From Gonatopus flavifemur (taxonomy: Eukaryota > Arthropoda > Insecta > Hymenoptera > Dryinidae), in the NCBI GenBank assembly GCA_018340375.1, contig JAFFJZ010000004.1, positions 21,612,001-21,676,000 on the forward strand: a stretch of DNA of 64,000 bases, written 5' to 3'. This document shows positions 12,721 to 24,228 of this stretch, piece after piece. The notes beneath the pieces were generated by a model, which made no database searches, was not told where the DNA came from, and saw only the letters and a list, made by a program, of their open reading frames with translations. A program made the position numbers and the translations under genes. Position 1 is the stretch's first letter. Each line of letters begins with the position of its first letter.

Positions 12721-12770
12721 TAGATATTTCAAATTCAATTTTGTACTTTCGTCTGGAGTTTTGCAACCTC

Positions 12771-12895
12771 GGTTTTAGAGTCTCACGGATTTTATATACA
12801 ATTTTTATCGATATTTTATAGAATTCAATATAAACTCGACAAATTTTATACACAAAAATATTGATACCATAAAATATCGTGCACCTCCTCTACTC
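12771..12895. mobile_element. Degenerate short MITE of the GCACGATATTTCACGATATC family
   Basis: The right end AAATATCGTGCACC and the internal TATCGATATTTTATA match the better copies at 13831-13931, 23464-23566 and 58180-58310. The left terminus is decayed. Confidence 0.35.
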
Positions 12896-13130
12896 AGGAT
12901 GTCACTTGATACATTAAAATATAAGGTTCGATACAGCAATTCATAATAAAAAAGAATAAATAATTTCAAATTGTAAATCCCGTAGATGAATTATACATAA
13001 ATTACATGAAAACTGTATAAAACTCGATAAAACTGATCCAGTCCAATTTTATACATAAATTATATAAAATCTGTTGAAATATTGTATATAAATTTTATAA
13101 AATTTGTATATAAACCTTGGAATTTTATAC

Positions 13131-13339
13131 CACCCTGGTAAAAAAAATCCATAGAATCTGACGAGATGAAATTTAATGGGATTTGGTCAGAACATGGTGT
13201 GAGATTAAATCAAATTTGACAAGATTTAATCAGAATCACCGATTGAATCTCATTGAAAATGGTTGAATAGGATTTGATTGAAACATTGTGCAAGATTCAA
13301 TGAGATTTAGCGAGAATCAATGGTTGGTGAACCAGGGTG
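13131..13339. mobile_element. 209-bp element with CACCCTGGT termini and an AGATTCAAT word interior
   Basis: It starts CACCCTGGTAAAAAAAATCC and ends GGTGAACCAGGGTG, giving a 9-bp inverted terminus. Its interior is a short array of GATTnAAT words (AGATTAAATCA, AGATTTAATCAGAATC, AGATTCAATGAGATT). There is no clear target duplication. It belongs with the other CCCTGGT-ended arrays at 15838-17562 and 24714-25455. Confidence 0.6.
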
Positions 13340-13598
13340 TTCGACTGAAATTCGATGAATAATGGAATTTTTTTCTCAATTGGTGGAATACACAGTGTCT
13401 ACCAGTCCATGAGTTTCAACGGAATTGACCGATGATGCGGTCCCATTAAAAAGACGAACCAATCAAAAACTAAAGAAATTTCAAGGCGTAGACACTCTGT
13501 GAAAGCATACCACCCGGTAATTTGAAATAATCTCATTTTAAACCAGCAAAAATAAATGAAATCGTGAATTTTGTGTTTGAGTCGTTTTTGTTTGTTAC

Positions 13599-13711
13599 CT
13601 CTTTGTTATCTTCAGTTGTTTCCGCCATTTTTAAGAGTTGATTGGAACGCAGGTGACTCAAATAATGGGGTTTCGTGGGTCCAGGGTTCCTACAGTCACC
13701 CAATCCGTATC
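13599..13711 (-). CDS. Possible upstream exon with alternative start (MAETTEDNKE)
   Basis: A minus-strand segment is bounded by a good acceptor (TTTATCATCAG|GATAC) and a donor GAG|GTAACA. It contains an ATG in strong context (AAAAATGGCGG, at 13628) followed by ten codons, MAETTEDNKE. Joined in phase 0 to the acceptor at 12366 it would read on through [15 protein letters not shown] into MTDSQ, giving an N-terminally extended BTB-ZF isoform. It could instead be the first exon of another gene, or chance. Only the signals and phase are seen. Confidence 0.3.
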
Positions 13712-13830
13712 CTGATGATAAAAAAACATTGAGAACAATATTTGGAAAGTTTAAATACAAGTTTTCTTGGTCATGATGCCAGAAAATATATTAAAAAAGA
13801 AAAATCAACCAATATAACAGCTCAGAAAAT

Positions 13831-13931
13831 TAGTAATGCACGGTATTTCACAACATTGATACTTTTTATTGAAACTCTGTCAAATTCTAGGTATATAAAA
13901 TTTGCATATCGTGAAATATCGTGCATCACTG
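13831..13931. mobile_element. 101-bp hAT-type MITE (TAGTAATGCACGGTATTTCA family)
   Basis: The termini TAGTAATGCACGGTATTTCAC and GTGAAATATCGTGCATCACTG are inverted. The flanks CAGAAAAT and CAGTGAAT agree at 6 of 8 bases, compatible with an old 8-bp target duplication. Termini fit the YARNG hAT pattern. Related copies lie at 23464-23566 and 58180-58310. Confidence 0.6.
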
Positions 13932-14640
13932 CAGTGAATAAGAATGTGTAAAAATGTTTCATAAGATATCACTGAAAAATATAATGAAAACATATTCAAA
14001 GGGTTTATCAAGATTTTCTAAAGTATTGTCAACTTTAGCAGTTTATTCCATGCAATTGCTGATTTCGTTTACAGAGCAAAGAAATAATTGAACATTTCAT
14101 CGTCCATTATAGATTTCAAATATGTATTCGAATATATTTCAATTAATGTTAGATTTGATATTTACTGTGTGACCCAAGTGGAAAAATTGTTGAAATTGTG
14201 TACAATTTTATATATAATTCAATATAATTCATATATCGTTTTTATGTGATTCTGTATAAATTATATGAAATTTACAAATTTCTCCCACTCGGGGTATTCA
14301 AAACTATGTTGAGAATTCTTTTAAAATGGTGGGTACTCCACGGTGTTTCTAGTCACGTTGGGAATATTCAAATCCTGACGAAAATGGTATTGTCTGTGAA
14401 TAGTTATTGGGGGACATGTTCAAAACGTTATTGCTTGCATACTTATGATTTTGAAAATATTCCTAATTCGCTACTGCGTCTCATTGATGGAACTTTCCCT
14501 AGCAGAAGTTATTGCAAAGCCTTACTCGAGATTGCAAGTCCCTTAGAAGAGCCTAGAATAAATGATTCCTGTTAAGTTTTGCTTTGATTCTTACAGAATC
14601 CAACTAAACATGAACAAACATTCAGTCGCTGTAACAGTTG

Positions 14641-15837
14641 TTTGCTCTTTCTAACTCACTTTTTCGTTATTACAGTTGGAATAATTGTACTAATAGCTAT
14701 TTATTAGCCATTGCAACAAGGAATTGTATACGCGACAGCACAATTGTAGTGGTTTTAATATTTGGATAGCATGGAAAGGAAATCCGGATACAGGGGCTAC
14801 AATTTTTTCGCTTGCAATTGTACATAAATTATATAAATTTATATCCGTATTTTTTGCTTATTTTTACTTATTTTAGATTTTTTACTCAATGTTTTTTTAT
14901 TTTATTTATATTTTTTTATTTGTTTGAGATCTTCACTCAACCCATTATGAATTTATATCATTATTTATCGAGTTTATATTGAATTTTATGGAATATTTTG
15001 CTGGGACTGTAACGTTATTCACTTTCGTTACTCGTCATATATGAAATAATATATATATTATAAACAAATTATATATTTATCATAAATATTTTATATATAA
15101 CGAGTAACGAAAGTGGATGACGTTACAGTCCCTGATATTTTGTGTATAATTTCAACAAATATATACAAATTGTGTATAAAATATCGATATCGTGAAGTAT
15201 CTCGAACAGAAAAATTTTCCAATATTATAATAGTATCAGTTTTTAATGCTCGTTAAATAAACAAATAAATGAGTGAAATAGTTACCACGATATTTGAAAA
15301 AAGCAGACTCAACGGTTTGAAAAACTTTCCCTTCAAAGAATAATTTATATCATTTTCAAAGGTTAGTTATGGGAAAAATTCCAATTTAAAATGTGTAAAT
15401 ACCATACAATTGAAAAATTATTAAAGTCACTTTGAAAAAAAATAGAAACTCAAACGAAATTAGCATTGTTAACTAATTTGTCACTTTTACTATTGTATTA
15501 TCCACAAGTCATTGAAAAAATTATTGCAATATCCACTTCAATGAAGTTCATGATCATTAGTTGGAGCGTTTAACAAAAGAAAAATTATTATCATCGTTAT
15601 AAACGCAATTAAATGGAATATACTTTCGTAACTGTAATTTGTTTTGTTTTATTTGTTGCATTATATGAAAACTTCATATTGTTAATTCAGGTGTTAATCG
15701 TTTTACAAGAGAACTACAGGGGGAACTATTTACTTTTGTGTATTGAATTTTATTCAAATATTAATATATTTTCGTACGGGACATCAGGAACTTCTTGAAC
15801 TGCGCTAAGTTTGAGCACTGCCAAATTATGGGGCCTC
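14641..15837. other. AT-rich intergenic DNA holding one hAT MITE
   Basis: No exon is visible. Apart from the MITE at 15001-15134, the stretch is T/A-rich with no clear structure. The frame at 15613-15798 is hydrophobic by AT bias only. Confidence 0.5.
15001..15134. mobile_element. 134-bp hAT MITE with perfect 8-bp target duplication
   Basis: Termini CTGGGACTGTAACG (left) and CAGGGACTGTAACG (right, reversed) extend into an inverted repeat of about 35 bp with few mismatches, around an AT-rich loop. It is flanked by ATATTTTG at 14993-15000 and at 15135-15142. An 8-bp duplication and YARNG termini are hAT hallmarks. Non-autonomous. Confidence 0.88.
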
Positions 15838-17562
15838 CCCTGGTAAAAAAAATCTCTCTGAATCTCTCTGGAATCTCTCTGAATTTCTCTGAATCTCTCT
15901 ATATTTTGGGACAAATTTCAGAGAGATTCAGAGTAATTCCAAAGTAATTCAGAGGAAGTTAGAGACTTTTCCGATAGTGATACGTTCTGAATTCTTCAGC
16001 TTTCTCCGAATTTCTCCGCATATCACTGAATCCCTCAGAGTTTTATATATTTAAATTTCAAAGCTCCCTCTAAATTTACCTGAATATCTCTGAATTTCTC
16101 GAAATCTCCCGGAATCTCATGTATTCAGATTTAGAAGCTTCCTCTGAATTCGTCTGAATTTCTCTGAATCTCCTGAATTTTTCTAAATCTCCGGGAATTA
16201 AATGTATTCAGATTTAAAAGCTTCCTCTGAATTCCTCTAAATATCCCGGAATTGAATGTAGTCAGATTTCAAAGCTTCCTTCGAATTCCTCTGAATTTCT
16301 CTGAATTTCTCTGAATTTCTCTGAATTTCTCTCAATCTCACTGGATTACTCTGAATCTTTCTGAATTCCTCTGAATATTTCTAAAAAATTCCACGCACAA
16401 TTTTTCTTAATTTATCTTCCTGTGGAAGTCTCTGAAACTTCCAGAAAGCCTCTGAAATGCAGGACCAAGAATTGTACTGAATTCATTTCTCTCTGAATTT
16501 CCAGACCCCGCCGGATCTCTCTAAATTCCTCTGAACCTCTCTGAATTTTTCTGAAAAATCCCACGCACAATTTTTCCTAATTCACCTGTCTCTGTGAGTC
16601 TCTGACACTCATTGAATACCTCTGAAATCCTGAACCGAGAATTTAGCTGAAATCATTTCTCTCTGAATTTCTCTTAATTACGCTGAACCTTTCCAAATTC
16701 TTCTGAATATTCCTGAAAAGCTCTACACACATATTTTCCCTAATACACCTGTCTCTGTGAGTCTCTGACACTCCCTGAATCCTTTTGGAATCCTGAACCA
16801 AAAATTTTACTGAATTAATTCCTCTCTGAATTTCTCTGAATTCCTGTGAATTTCTCTGAATTACTCTGAATCTTTCTAAATTCCTCTGAATATTTCTAAA
16901 ATGTTCCACGCACAATTTTCCTAATGTATCTGTCTCTGGAAGTCTCTAAAACTTCCAGAAAGCCTCTGAAATGCAGGACCAAGATTTTACTGAATTTATT
17001 CCTCTCTGAATTTCCCAGACTTCCCCCGCATCTGTCTGAATTCCGCTGGATCTCTCTGAATCTTTCTGAAAAATCCCTCGCACAATTTTCCCTAATCTAC
17101 CTGTCTCTATGAGTCTCTGACACTCCCTGAATACCTTTGGAATCCTGAACCAAAAATTTAGCTGAATTAATTCCTCTCTAAATTTCTCTGAATTCCTCTA
17201 AATCTCTCTGAATTACTCTGAATCTTTCTAAATCCCTCTGATTATTTCTTAAAAGCACAATCTTTCTGAATTCATCTATCTCTGGAAGCGTCTGACACTC
17301 CTTGAACGCCTCTGAAATGTAGGACCAAGAATTTCACTGAATTTCTTCCTCTCTGAATTTCCCAGAATTTCCCTGCATCTCTCTGAGTTCCTCTGAATTT
17401 TTCTGAATCCTTCTGAAAAATTCAAAGCACAAGTCCTCTCAATCCACTAGTCTCTGAAATCCTCTTAACCACGGTGAATTGCTCTGAATTTCTCTGATTC
17501 TTTCTGAATCTCTCTGAAACGTGAAATTTCCAGAGAGATTCAGAGAGATTTTTTTATCAGGG
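15838..17562. repeat. 1.7-kb TCTCTGAATTTC array framed by CCCTGGT/ATCAGGG termini
   Basis: It begins CCCTGGTAAAAAAAATCTCT and ends AGAGATTTTTTTATCAGGG, inverted to each other. The interior is almost wholly divergent TCTCTGAATT words. On top of this is a longer period: a landmark reading CCACGCACAATTTTTCCTAA recurs at about 16391, 16561, 16723, 16906, 17076, 17251 and 17423 (spacing 162-183 bp). Units at 16391 and 16906 share a variant (AACTTCCAGAAAGCCTCTG) that those at 16561, 16723 and 17076 lack, suggesting a higher-order unit of about 515 bp. The frames at 16643-16915 and 16924-17112 are artefacts. Confidence 0.85.
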
Positions 17563-17981
17563 TATTAAATGACTTCTGAAAGAATTCGAGTTCTTGCTTT
17601 CATTTTGTGTAGTCTTGATGAATGCTTTGCGAGTTCTGATATGCGCTCAATGAGAATTCTTTTTGGAGTCTTTTGGTACTGCATGTATTCTTCCAAATTA
17701 CATATTAAATTCTCAAAAAAGAGTTCTCAAAGCATTCTTTTCTGTGAATTCTCTGCGAATTCAATACCCATACATCACTGAATATTCCAGTAATGTATCA
17801 GAAACGTCTCTGTTACAAAAGCGTACATAGAAACGTGTTTGAAAGGTATTTGAAGACCTTCTGAAATGTTTCTATGTCCGCTGTTGTAACGGATACGTTT
17901 CTGATACATAACTGAGGTATTCGGTGCTATCTAGGTTAGTATTCCAAACGAATTCTTATAGAATAACTTGTGTTGTCTGGG
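17563..17981. repeat. GAATTCTT word array with right end TGTTGTCTGGG
   Basis: AGAATTCTTT words fill the stretch, which ends CTTGTGTTGTCTGGGG, the same right terminus as the larger array at 36242-37407. It abuts the 15838-17562 array and has no matching left terminus, so it may have been interrupted. It contains a small foldback at 17780-17922. Confidence 0.55.
17780..17922. mobile_element. 143-bp foldback element
   Basis: The left arm, GAATATTCCAGTAATGTATC and on past TCAGAAACGT, pairs over about 55 bp with the right arm ending ATACATAACTGAGGTATTC. The loop is GTTTGAAAGGTATTTG-like. Confidence 0.65.
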
Positions 17982-18439
17982 GTGGAAAAAGAAAAACTGT
18001 ATTCGCAATCCACTTTCACATCAGTTCATAAAAAGCTCGAGATAGTACAAAAACGAATATTGCATAAATTCAACATTTCAGACGTTCGAAGGTACTATAA
18101 ATACGTTTATAATATTCTTTCGTATTTATTTCTGAACGTTTTATGAATTCTTTGCACAACTTTTGAAGAATTCTCCACGCATTCTAGTGGAAGAAAATTG
18201 AAAAAAAAAATAGTTGAATTTAGAATACGTTTTGAAAACTCTTTTCGACCTGTTTTCGAATATTCGTGCTATACAAAATTGAAAAAATTTCTATTGGAAA
18301 ACCATGTTATCTTGTTACAGAATCTATGAGATTCTAATGGAATATATTAAACTTCTTCAATAGGCGGTACACATAGAATTTTTTTACAATATTTTATAAT
18401 TATGAATTAAAAAAGTATATTTTTACCTCCTCACTGAAA

Positions 18440-18950
18440 GAATTATTGAAATTATATCCAATTTGTATAGAATTATATATAAATTATTATCATACTTAAT
18501 CTACGAATGTACACGACAATTGGTAAAATTTGTGGACTTGTATATAATTCATATATAATTGAATATACTTTATACATAATTTATATATCACTATGCAAAA
18601 CTTATATATCAAGTATATCAAATCATATAAAATTTATATACAATTTCACAAATTTTCCCATTTGATATTTATACCAAAATACTATCCAATTATCATGTTC
18701 GTACGTGGATTACGTAAAATATGAAAAATTGATACTTCAAATCAATTTGATTCATTTTATACAGAATTTATATACAATTTCTATATTTCCTGTATATAAT
18801 TGAATTATATACAACCTTGATATATACATGCTGTATATAAAATTTCATTCGAGGAAACAAGTTTCAGTCAGTTGAAAACAATATACAATTTACATACCAT
18901 TATAGATAAATCCGATATAATTGTGTAGATGTTTTAAAAATTTGTAATTT
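18440..18950. repeat. TATATAATTTATATAA word array
   Basis: Repeated TATATAAATT / AATTTATATA words make up most of the stretch, like those at 12990-13125 and 14190-14280. No gene is visible; the preceding part (17982-18439) is AT-rich with scattered GAATTCTT words. Confidence 0.55.
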
Positions 18951-20299
18951 AATCACCCATGATTCATAAAGATTGATATACATTTTGAGACCACAACATT
19001 AGCACCCCACTGCAATTCATTCAGATACCGCCCTGCATGCGTGGGAACACCATTTGACGAGTCGGTTATGTCAAATATGTTATGGACATACACAAGCATC
19101 ACGTACACACGCCATCGAATAAGGATTTTGAATCTCGACCACTGGATTGTACGAATAAAGGGGATAAAATTGTTCTTCATCTTCACCTTGGATACCCAAG
19201 CACCCATTTGACACCTAAAATTTTGTTTTCTCCTCTGAAAATACTCCTCGCTCAACCGATATTCTGGATTTCTGCGTCCAAGACACGAGTCTTTCGCGCC
19301 ATGAGTCTATGCATCGCCTCTCGTAATATCCGGTTGGCTCGCAAATCATTACCAACCGTGAAAAAAATAATATCCAAGCCCGAATACTCTTACGGCCTAT
19401 GTATACGTATGTGGAAGAGTTAAATTTATTGCAGATTTTTTTTTTGGAGGAGCCCACCACCCTCTCCGCTCGCCATACATCGTACATTCGCCATTTGTCA
19501 AAACGAGGTCAATTTTTCTCCCCTTCTTCCCCTTTTTTCCTCCCCAATGATAATTGTCACGAGGAAAAAAATGTTTCTCTCGCGAGCCGAGTCGATATTC
19601 TCAAAGAAAGAAAAATCATGAAATTTCAAATCGAGAAGCACATTCGTGATTCCTCGTAGGATGAAGCGCGTTGCTACGAGCGAAGATCGAATGTGAAAGA
19701 AATGGAATTGATGATGCAATGACGATTGTATTTTATCATCGTCATGATCGTGATGATGAGAAAAGAAATTTTTTATATTTATTATCGATTTGCGTGGAGA
19801 TTCTTTTTTTTCTCGTCTCTGTTTTTCCGTTGGTTGGTGGTTTTCCGTGAGGGGAGTTGAAAAAGTCTAGTCTCACGTTATAGGGTATCGTTGGAAGGCC
19901 GCTACGTGGCGCTTGGATCGTCGGCGTGGGTTTAGACGGAGGACAAGAACGACGACAACATGAAATCCCGTGTAACCATTCGTTACTCGATTTTTATCCT
20001 ATATTTAACTTAGCGTTAAATTGACTTGCCCTTGCACGACCCTTTGGCGATTTGGGTACGCAACCTCCTCCGTTGATACGTCGAGACAACGGAGGTATAT
20101 ATTTTTCTCGTGAAAGAGAGAATCTTAGATACATGTAGATTATATTATACATGCATATATACAAGTGCAATATATTTTGTGTACATCTTCGTGGTGGGTA
20201 TATGTGTGTCCGTGCAAGTCCGTTCGCGGGTTTGAGAATGGCTTTTATGTGACATTTCTGTGCGATATATTTGTGTGGGTATACGCGTATGTGATAAGA
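18951..20299. other. Non-repetitive region upstream of the plus-strand gene
   Basis: The dispersed repeats are absent. A block near 19880-19960 has a higher CpG content (GGCCGCTACGTGGCGCTTGG) and may be the promoter. A pyrimidine tract lies at 19515-19545. No coding exon is convincing on either strand. Confidence 0.4.
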
Positions 20300-20413
20300 G
20301 TGTGTGTTTTCATAACCGCCAATGTGATACAAACGAATTTTCTGTCCCTTTTCTCTGTCGTTTATTAATCGTGCGATGTGTAGGGAACAACGAACAAATC
20401 AGAGTACGAACAA
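20300..20413 (+). promoter_or_regulatory. Probable 5' non-coding exon of the plus-strand gene (end at 20413/20414)
   Basis: The sequence before a very strong donor, GAACAAG|GTGAGT, is relatively GC-balanced and lies downstream of a CpG-richer promoter-like block (19880-19960). In the frame that continues into the start-codon exon at 38914, this exon has a TAG stop at about 20378 and no ATG after it. It is therefore leader sequence in this model. A short upstream ORF (MCREQRTNQSTNK) starts near 20374 in another frame. The transcription start is not fixed and may lie anywhere in about 19.9-20.3 kb. Confidence 0.4.
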
Positions 20414-21697
20414 GGTGAGTACATAAAACGTTGCCAAAGGAATCGTTCTTTCATACTTTCATGAATGAAAATCACATTCGATTTCGAGAGGTTTTTTTAA
20501 TACCAAGGAAGATCTGGAACGCACGGTAGGTTCTTCATTGTTTCGTTACGCTCGTTGGGACAACAGGGTTAATTCGTCCGAACAAGCAGTTAGGGTAGAG
20601 AGAATTCCAATCGATATTATTAAAGGGAGTTGTGAGTGATAAGCTGCTCGACCTAGGTCACTGTAGAATACTCGACAATCGATTATTATTATGGTGTGTT
20701 TTCCAAGATCAACCGAGAGACAGGTGGAATTTTTCGCTCTATCCTTCCCCTTCCCGCTCAAACTCGTGGATCCAAAGCTGATTCGTACAATCAACAGCTG
20801 ATCCACCTGATTCGATCAATGATTAATCTCGCCAGGTTTCGAATCTTTCTTTTCAAACTCTAGGAGAGGATGACTCAGGGTCAGTAATGTGAGTTTATCG
20901 ATTTCTTCCAACATTGTTTTCAATTTACCTGCCAAAGCTCTTTGGAGTGCACTTTGAACTTTGCACCGGTTTACATTCGATCACGTAATCTTTTGACATA
21001 ACCTATACAACGAGTGATGATTCTCCTGCTTCCTTGCACATCCTTATTGCATCGCATACACGGAATTTGAGGTTAGATTTTGTGGTCTTCGTTGGTCTTC
21101 GCGTTCCTGGTTCTTCGGAACCTCGTGATCGGTGGTTAACGATTTCTCACCCTAATCCCTCTCCTCGAATGATTTTTTCTCTTTTTTTTTTTAACTGTGC
21201 GCAAGGAAGAAGAACAGATTGATCAATATTTAGAGGTCGCTCAACGAGACACGAATGAAAGGGAAATTTCTACAAAACTATGTTATAAATTTTCATGTCA
21301 TAAACTTATTTTATGGAGTATCTGAAATTGCATGGGTATCACGTGTCAGGTTGTGTGTCCATGGAGAAATTGTTGCAGAACGGGTCAATGAACTTGATTC
21401 ATGGATTTTCAAATTTCATTCCAAGAAGGGATTGGCGGAGATGCGATGATGATTCATAAATGTTTAGAAATGATACGCTTGGATGCGTCATTTGTTTGTA
21501 GGACGTATCTCATTGGAAAGCGAAAAAATACATTTAGAGTTAACAAGCACGTGATTTAGAGCTATTGAGTCACGTGGAGATGAAGTTGTTGAGTATACAA
21601 TGTAAAATGTACTACGATACATCACAATGTTTCATACAAAATGTGTTCATTAAATTATTTTCATAGTTTTTATAAGAATATCATGGATTCTCAATTA
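20414..21697 (+). other. Start of the first long intron of the plus-strand gene
   Basis: Largely single-copy sequence without a supported exon. The intron runs to 30160 and contains the foldbacks and arrays listed separately. Confidence 0.35.
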
Positions 21698-22932
21698 ATC
21701 CATAGGCCAACAAAATTTTGCAAATTTTAGTAACAGAAACTAATACACACTTTTCCGAAGCATTTTGGTGTGCTGAATTCGAACCTGGCTGCAGAATTGC
21801 TCCATCACGTCAGGTTTCAGAGATATTTCCACATGAAAGTGTAAAAAAACACTGGTTTTCGACATATTTGGGGTTACTGCAAGTCAAAAGGTTGGATGAA
21901 CACCCAAATTTCAAATTGTCGTATCTGAATGAAAAAAATTTCGAGCAAACTCAACAGCGTTTGGAACAGGATGACTTATTCTTTGAGGCGTACCTGCAAT
22001 TTCTTTGACATTCAAGGGTTCCAAAATGTTTCAACCTAAATTTCAACCTGAAAATCTGAAAACACTGTTCTTCGACATATTTGAGGTAACATAGAATCAA
22101 AAAATGATTTCTTTTCACAAGAATAGTAGATGTACCTCAGAGTATAAGTCATTCTCTTTCGAATGCCGTTGAGTTTGCTCAAATATCTGTGTTTTTCATT
22201 GAGATACGACAATTTGAAATTTGGGTGTTCACCTATTTACTGAATACATGGACATCCAAATTTCACATTGTCGTATCTCAATGAAAAAACAAGATATTCC
22301 AACAAACTCAACGACATTTGGAAGAGAATGAGTTATACTTTGGGGTACATCTACTAGTTTTGTGACATTCCAGGTTTTTGTGATATTTAAACCTGAATTT
22401 CAACCTAAAAATCTGAGAAACACTGTTTTTCGACAGGCTTGAAGTTACATAAAACCAAGGAGTGATTGTTTACCACAAAACCAGTGAATGCATCTGAAAG
22501 TATAAGTCATTTTCCTTCAAATGCCGTTGAGTTTGCTCGAATATCTTTTTTTTTCATTGAGATACAACAATTTTAAACTTGTGTTCATGTATTCGGTAAA
22601 TATGTTGAAACACTCTTTTGTCAAATTATCGTATCTCAATGAAACAAAAAGATATTTGAGCAAACTCAACGGCACTTCAAAGAGAATGAATCATACTATG
22701 AGAAGCACTTACTAGTTTTGTGAGAAAAAATTACCTCTTAACTTGCAGTAACCTCAAATATGTCGAAAAACAGTGTTTTTTACACTTTTAAGTAAAATAA
22801 GATATATCTTTGAAACCTGACGTGATAGAGCAATTCTGCAGCCAGATTCGGATTCAGTGCACCAAAATGCTTCGTACAAGTGTGTACTGGTTTCTGTTAC
22901 TAAGATTTGCAAAATTTTATTGGCCTGTGTTA
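21698..22932. mobile_element. 1.2-kb foldback element, family A
   Basis: The ends AGGCCAACAAAATTTTGCAA and TTTGCAAAATTTTATTGGCCT (reversed) open arms of about 190 bp; the right side adds TGTGTTATTC beyond. The centre holds alternating direct and inverted copies of a unit containing AATGCCGTTGAGTTTGCTC and TTTCATTGAGATACGACAA. The 96-residue frame at 21718-22008 follows one arm and is not thought to be a gene. The element is related to that at 26150-27380. Confidence 0.8.
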
Positions 22933-23463
22933 TTCATCTGAAAGTGGATAAAATTAGAAGAAAGAATGTAAGGTGAATGCGGCTTTATTTTCGTCAGGTC
23001 TTCAAAAGACTCAATAAATTGAGCAAATATGAATGATTTAAACACACTTCATTTTCTTAATACCAGAGTTTTGAACTGATAATTGCACATAATATGAATG
23101 CATATAAGTCGTTCGAGTATGCAATGGCCTAGAGAGTAACACTGAGTGATGATAGTCATGCATACGACCTAGCACCGAGCAGACGTTTCTTGAGGTTGTA
23201 AACTTTGATTGGTAAGTGGATTCAGTCTGCTGTTTATAGCTTTATGCTTGAATGACATGAATTTTTTATATAAAAACTGGATGACGAAATTATCCGGGTG
23301 GAAAAGTCTCGACCTCTGAAGATTTCATGTTTCAGAGAAATTCATGAGAAAATTGTACGTTGACAATTGAGAAAATTAAGATTGTTGGTCAAAAATTTCC
23401 AAGATATTCGGAAATTTTCGAATAAATTTAGATACAATCAATTGGTGAGTTTTTGCTTCGAGG
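22933..23463. other. Intronic DNA without recognisable features
   Basis: AT-rich sequence between two elements, with no exon signals that pair with an open frame. Confidence 0.4.
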
Positions 23464-23566
23464 TAGGGATGTGCAATATTTCACGATATCGATTTTTTGT
23501 GTACAAATTGTATATAGTTTCTATCAATATTTTATAAAAGATATCGTGAAATATTGTACATCGCTA
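23464..23566. mobile_element. 103-bp hAT-type MITE, same family as 13831-13931
   Basis: It starts TAGGGATGTGCAATATTTCA and ends GAAATATTGTACATCGCTA. The flanks CTTCGAGG and ATTTGAGC agree at 5 of 8 bases. The centre is TATATAG-rich. Confidence 0.6.
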
Positions 23567-23642
23567 ATTTGAGCTCTTCAAAGGAACTGAAACGCATCTG
23601 GAGAGAAGTGAATTCAGAAAAATTTCTTGGGAAAAAAATACA

Positions 23643-24228
23643 GTTGAAATTACTATAGGAAGTGTAGAGAGTCGTGCTCGGAGTGGCGCCATCAAACAAC
23701 AGAAAAACCATCCAGTTCGCCGAGCAGTGCTTTTTTTATTGGAAAACCTAACGTTCCACCCAGATACTGGGCATTTTCAAGGCAAAAAATACAACGTAAA
23801 GATGAAGTGGGAGACTCCATCGTTGAACTCACAAAAAATAGATGGGGTAATTCAATAAGAAGTGTAGAGTCGTGCTCTGAGCGGTGCCATCAAACAATAG
23901 AAAAACCATCCAGTTCGCCGAGCAGTGCTTTTTTTTTTATTGAAAAAGCCAACTTTAACGTTTAAAAGGCAACGTTTTTTCAATAAAAAAAGCATTGTTC
24001 GGTGAATTGGATGGTTTTTCTATTGTTTGATGGCACCGCTCCGAGCATGACTCTACACTTCTTATTGAATCACCCCATCTATTTTTTGTGAGTTCAACGA
24101 TGGAGTCTTCCACTTCATCTTTACGTTGTATTTTTTCCCTCGAAAATGCCCAGTATCTAGGCGAAACGTTGGCTTTCTCAATAAAAAAAGCACTGCTCGG
24201 CGAACTGGATCGTTGAAATTACTGTGGT
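23643..24228. mobile_element. 0.55-kb complex foldback flanked by a direct repeat
   Basis: A unit containing GCCATCAAACAATAGAAAAA and TTCGCCGAGCAGTGCTTTTT occurs at about 23660-23745 and 23868-23945 in plus sense, at 23985-24062 in minus sense, and in part at 24186-24211. Between them a second unit (CCCAGATACTGGGCATTTTC) occurs once in each sense. The whole is flanked by the direct repeat GTTGAAATTACTATAGG / GTTGAAATTACTGTGG (23643, 24212), perhaps an unusually long target duplication. The minus-strand frame 24062-24445 runs through it. Confidence 0.7.

Larger units (their letters stand above)
12896..14640. repeat. Intergenic ATATAAATTATATAA words around the two small elements
   Basis: Outside the elements at 13131-13339 and 13831-13931 and the possible exon at 13599-13711, much of the sequence consists of TATATAAATTNTATAAA-like words (12990-13125, 14190-14280). 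No coding exon is visible. Confidence 0.5.

Noticed and set aside
16643..17112. Coiled-coil-like frames (RNIQRNLERF and similar)
   Set aside because: They are translations of the TCTCTGAATT array and appear in other frames too.
21718..22008. 96-residue frame containing KLSYLNEKNFEQ
   Set aside because: It lies in the arm and unit repeats of a foldback element; similar broken readings recur at 22521-22715 and no protein family fits.
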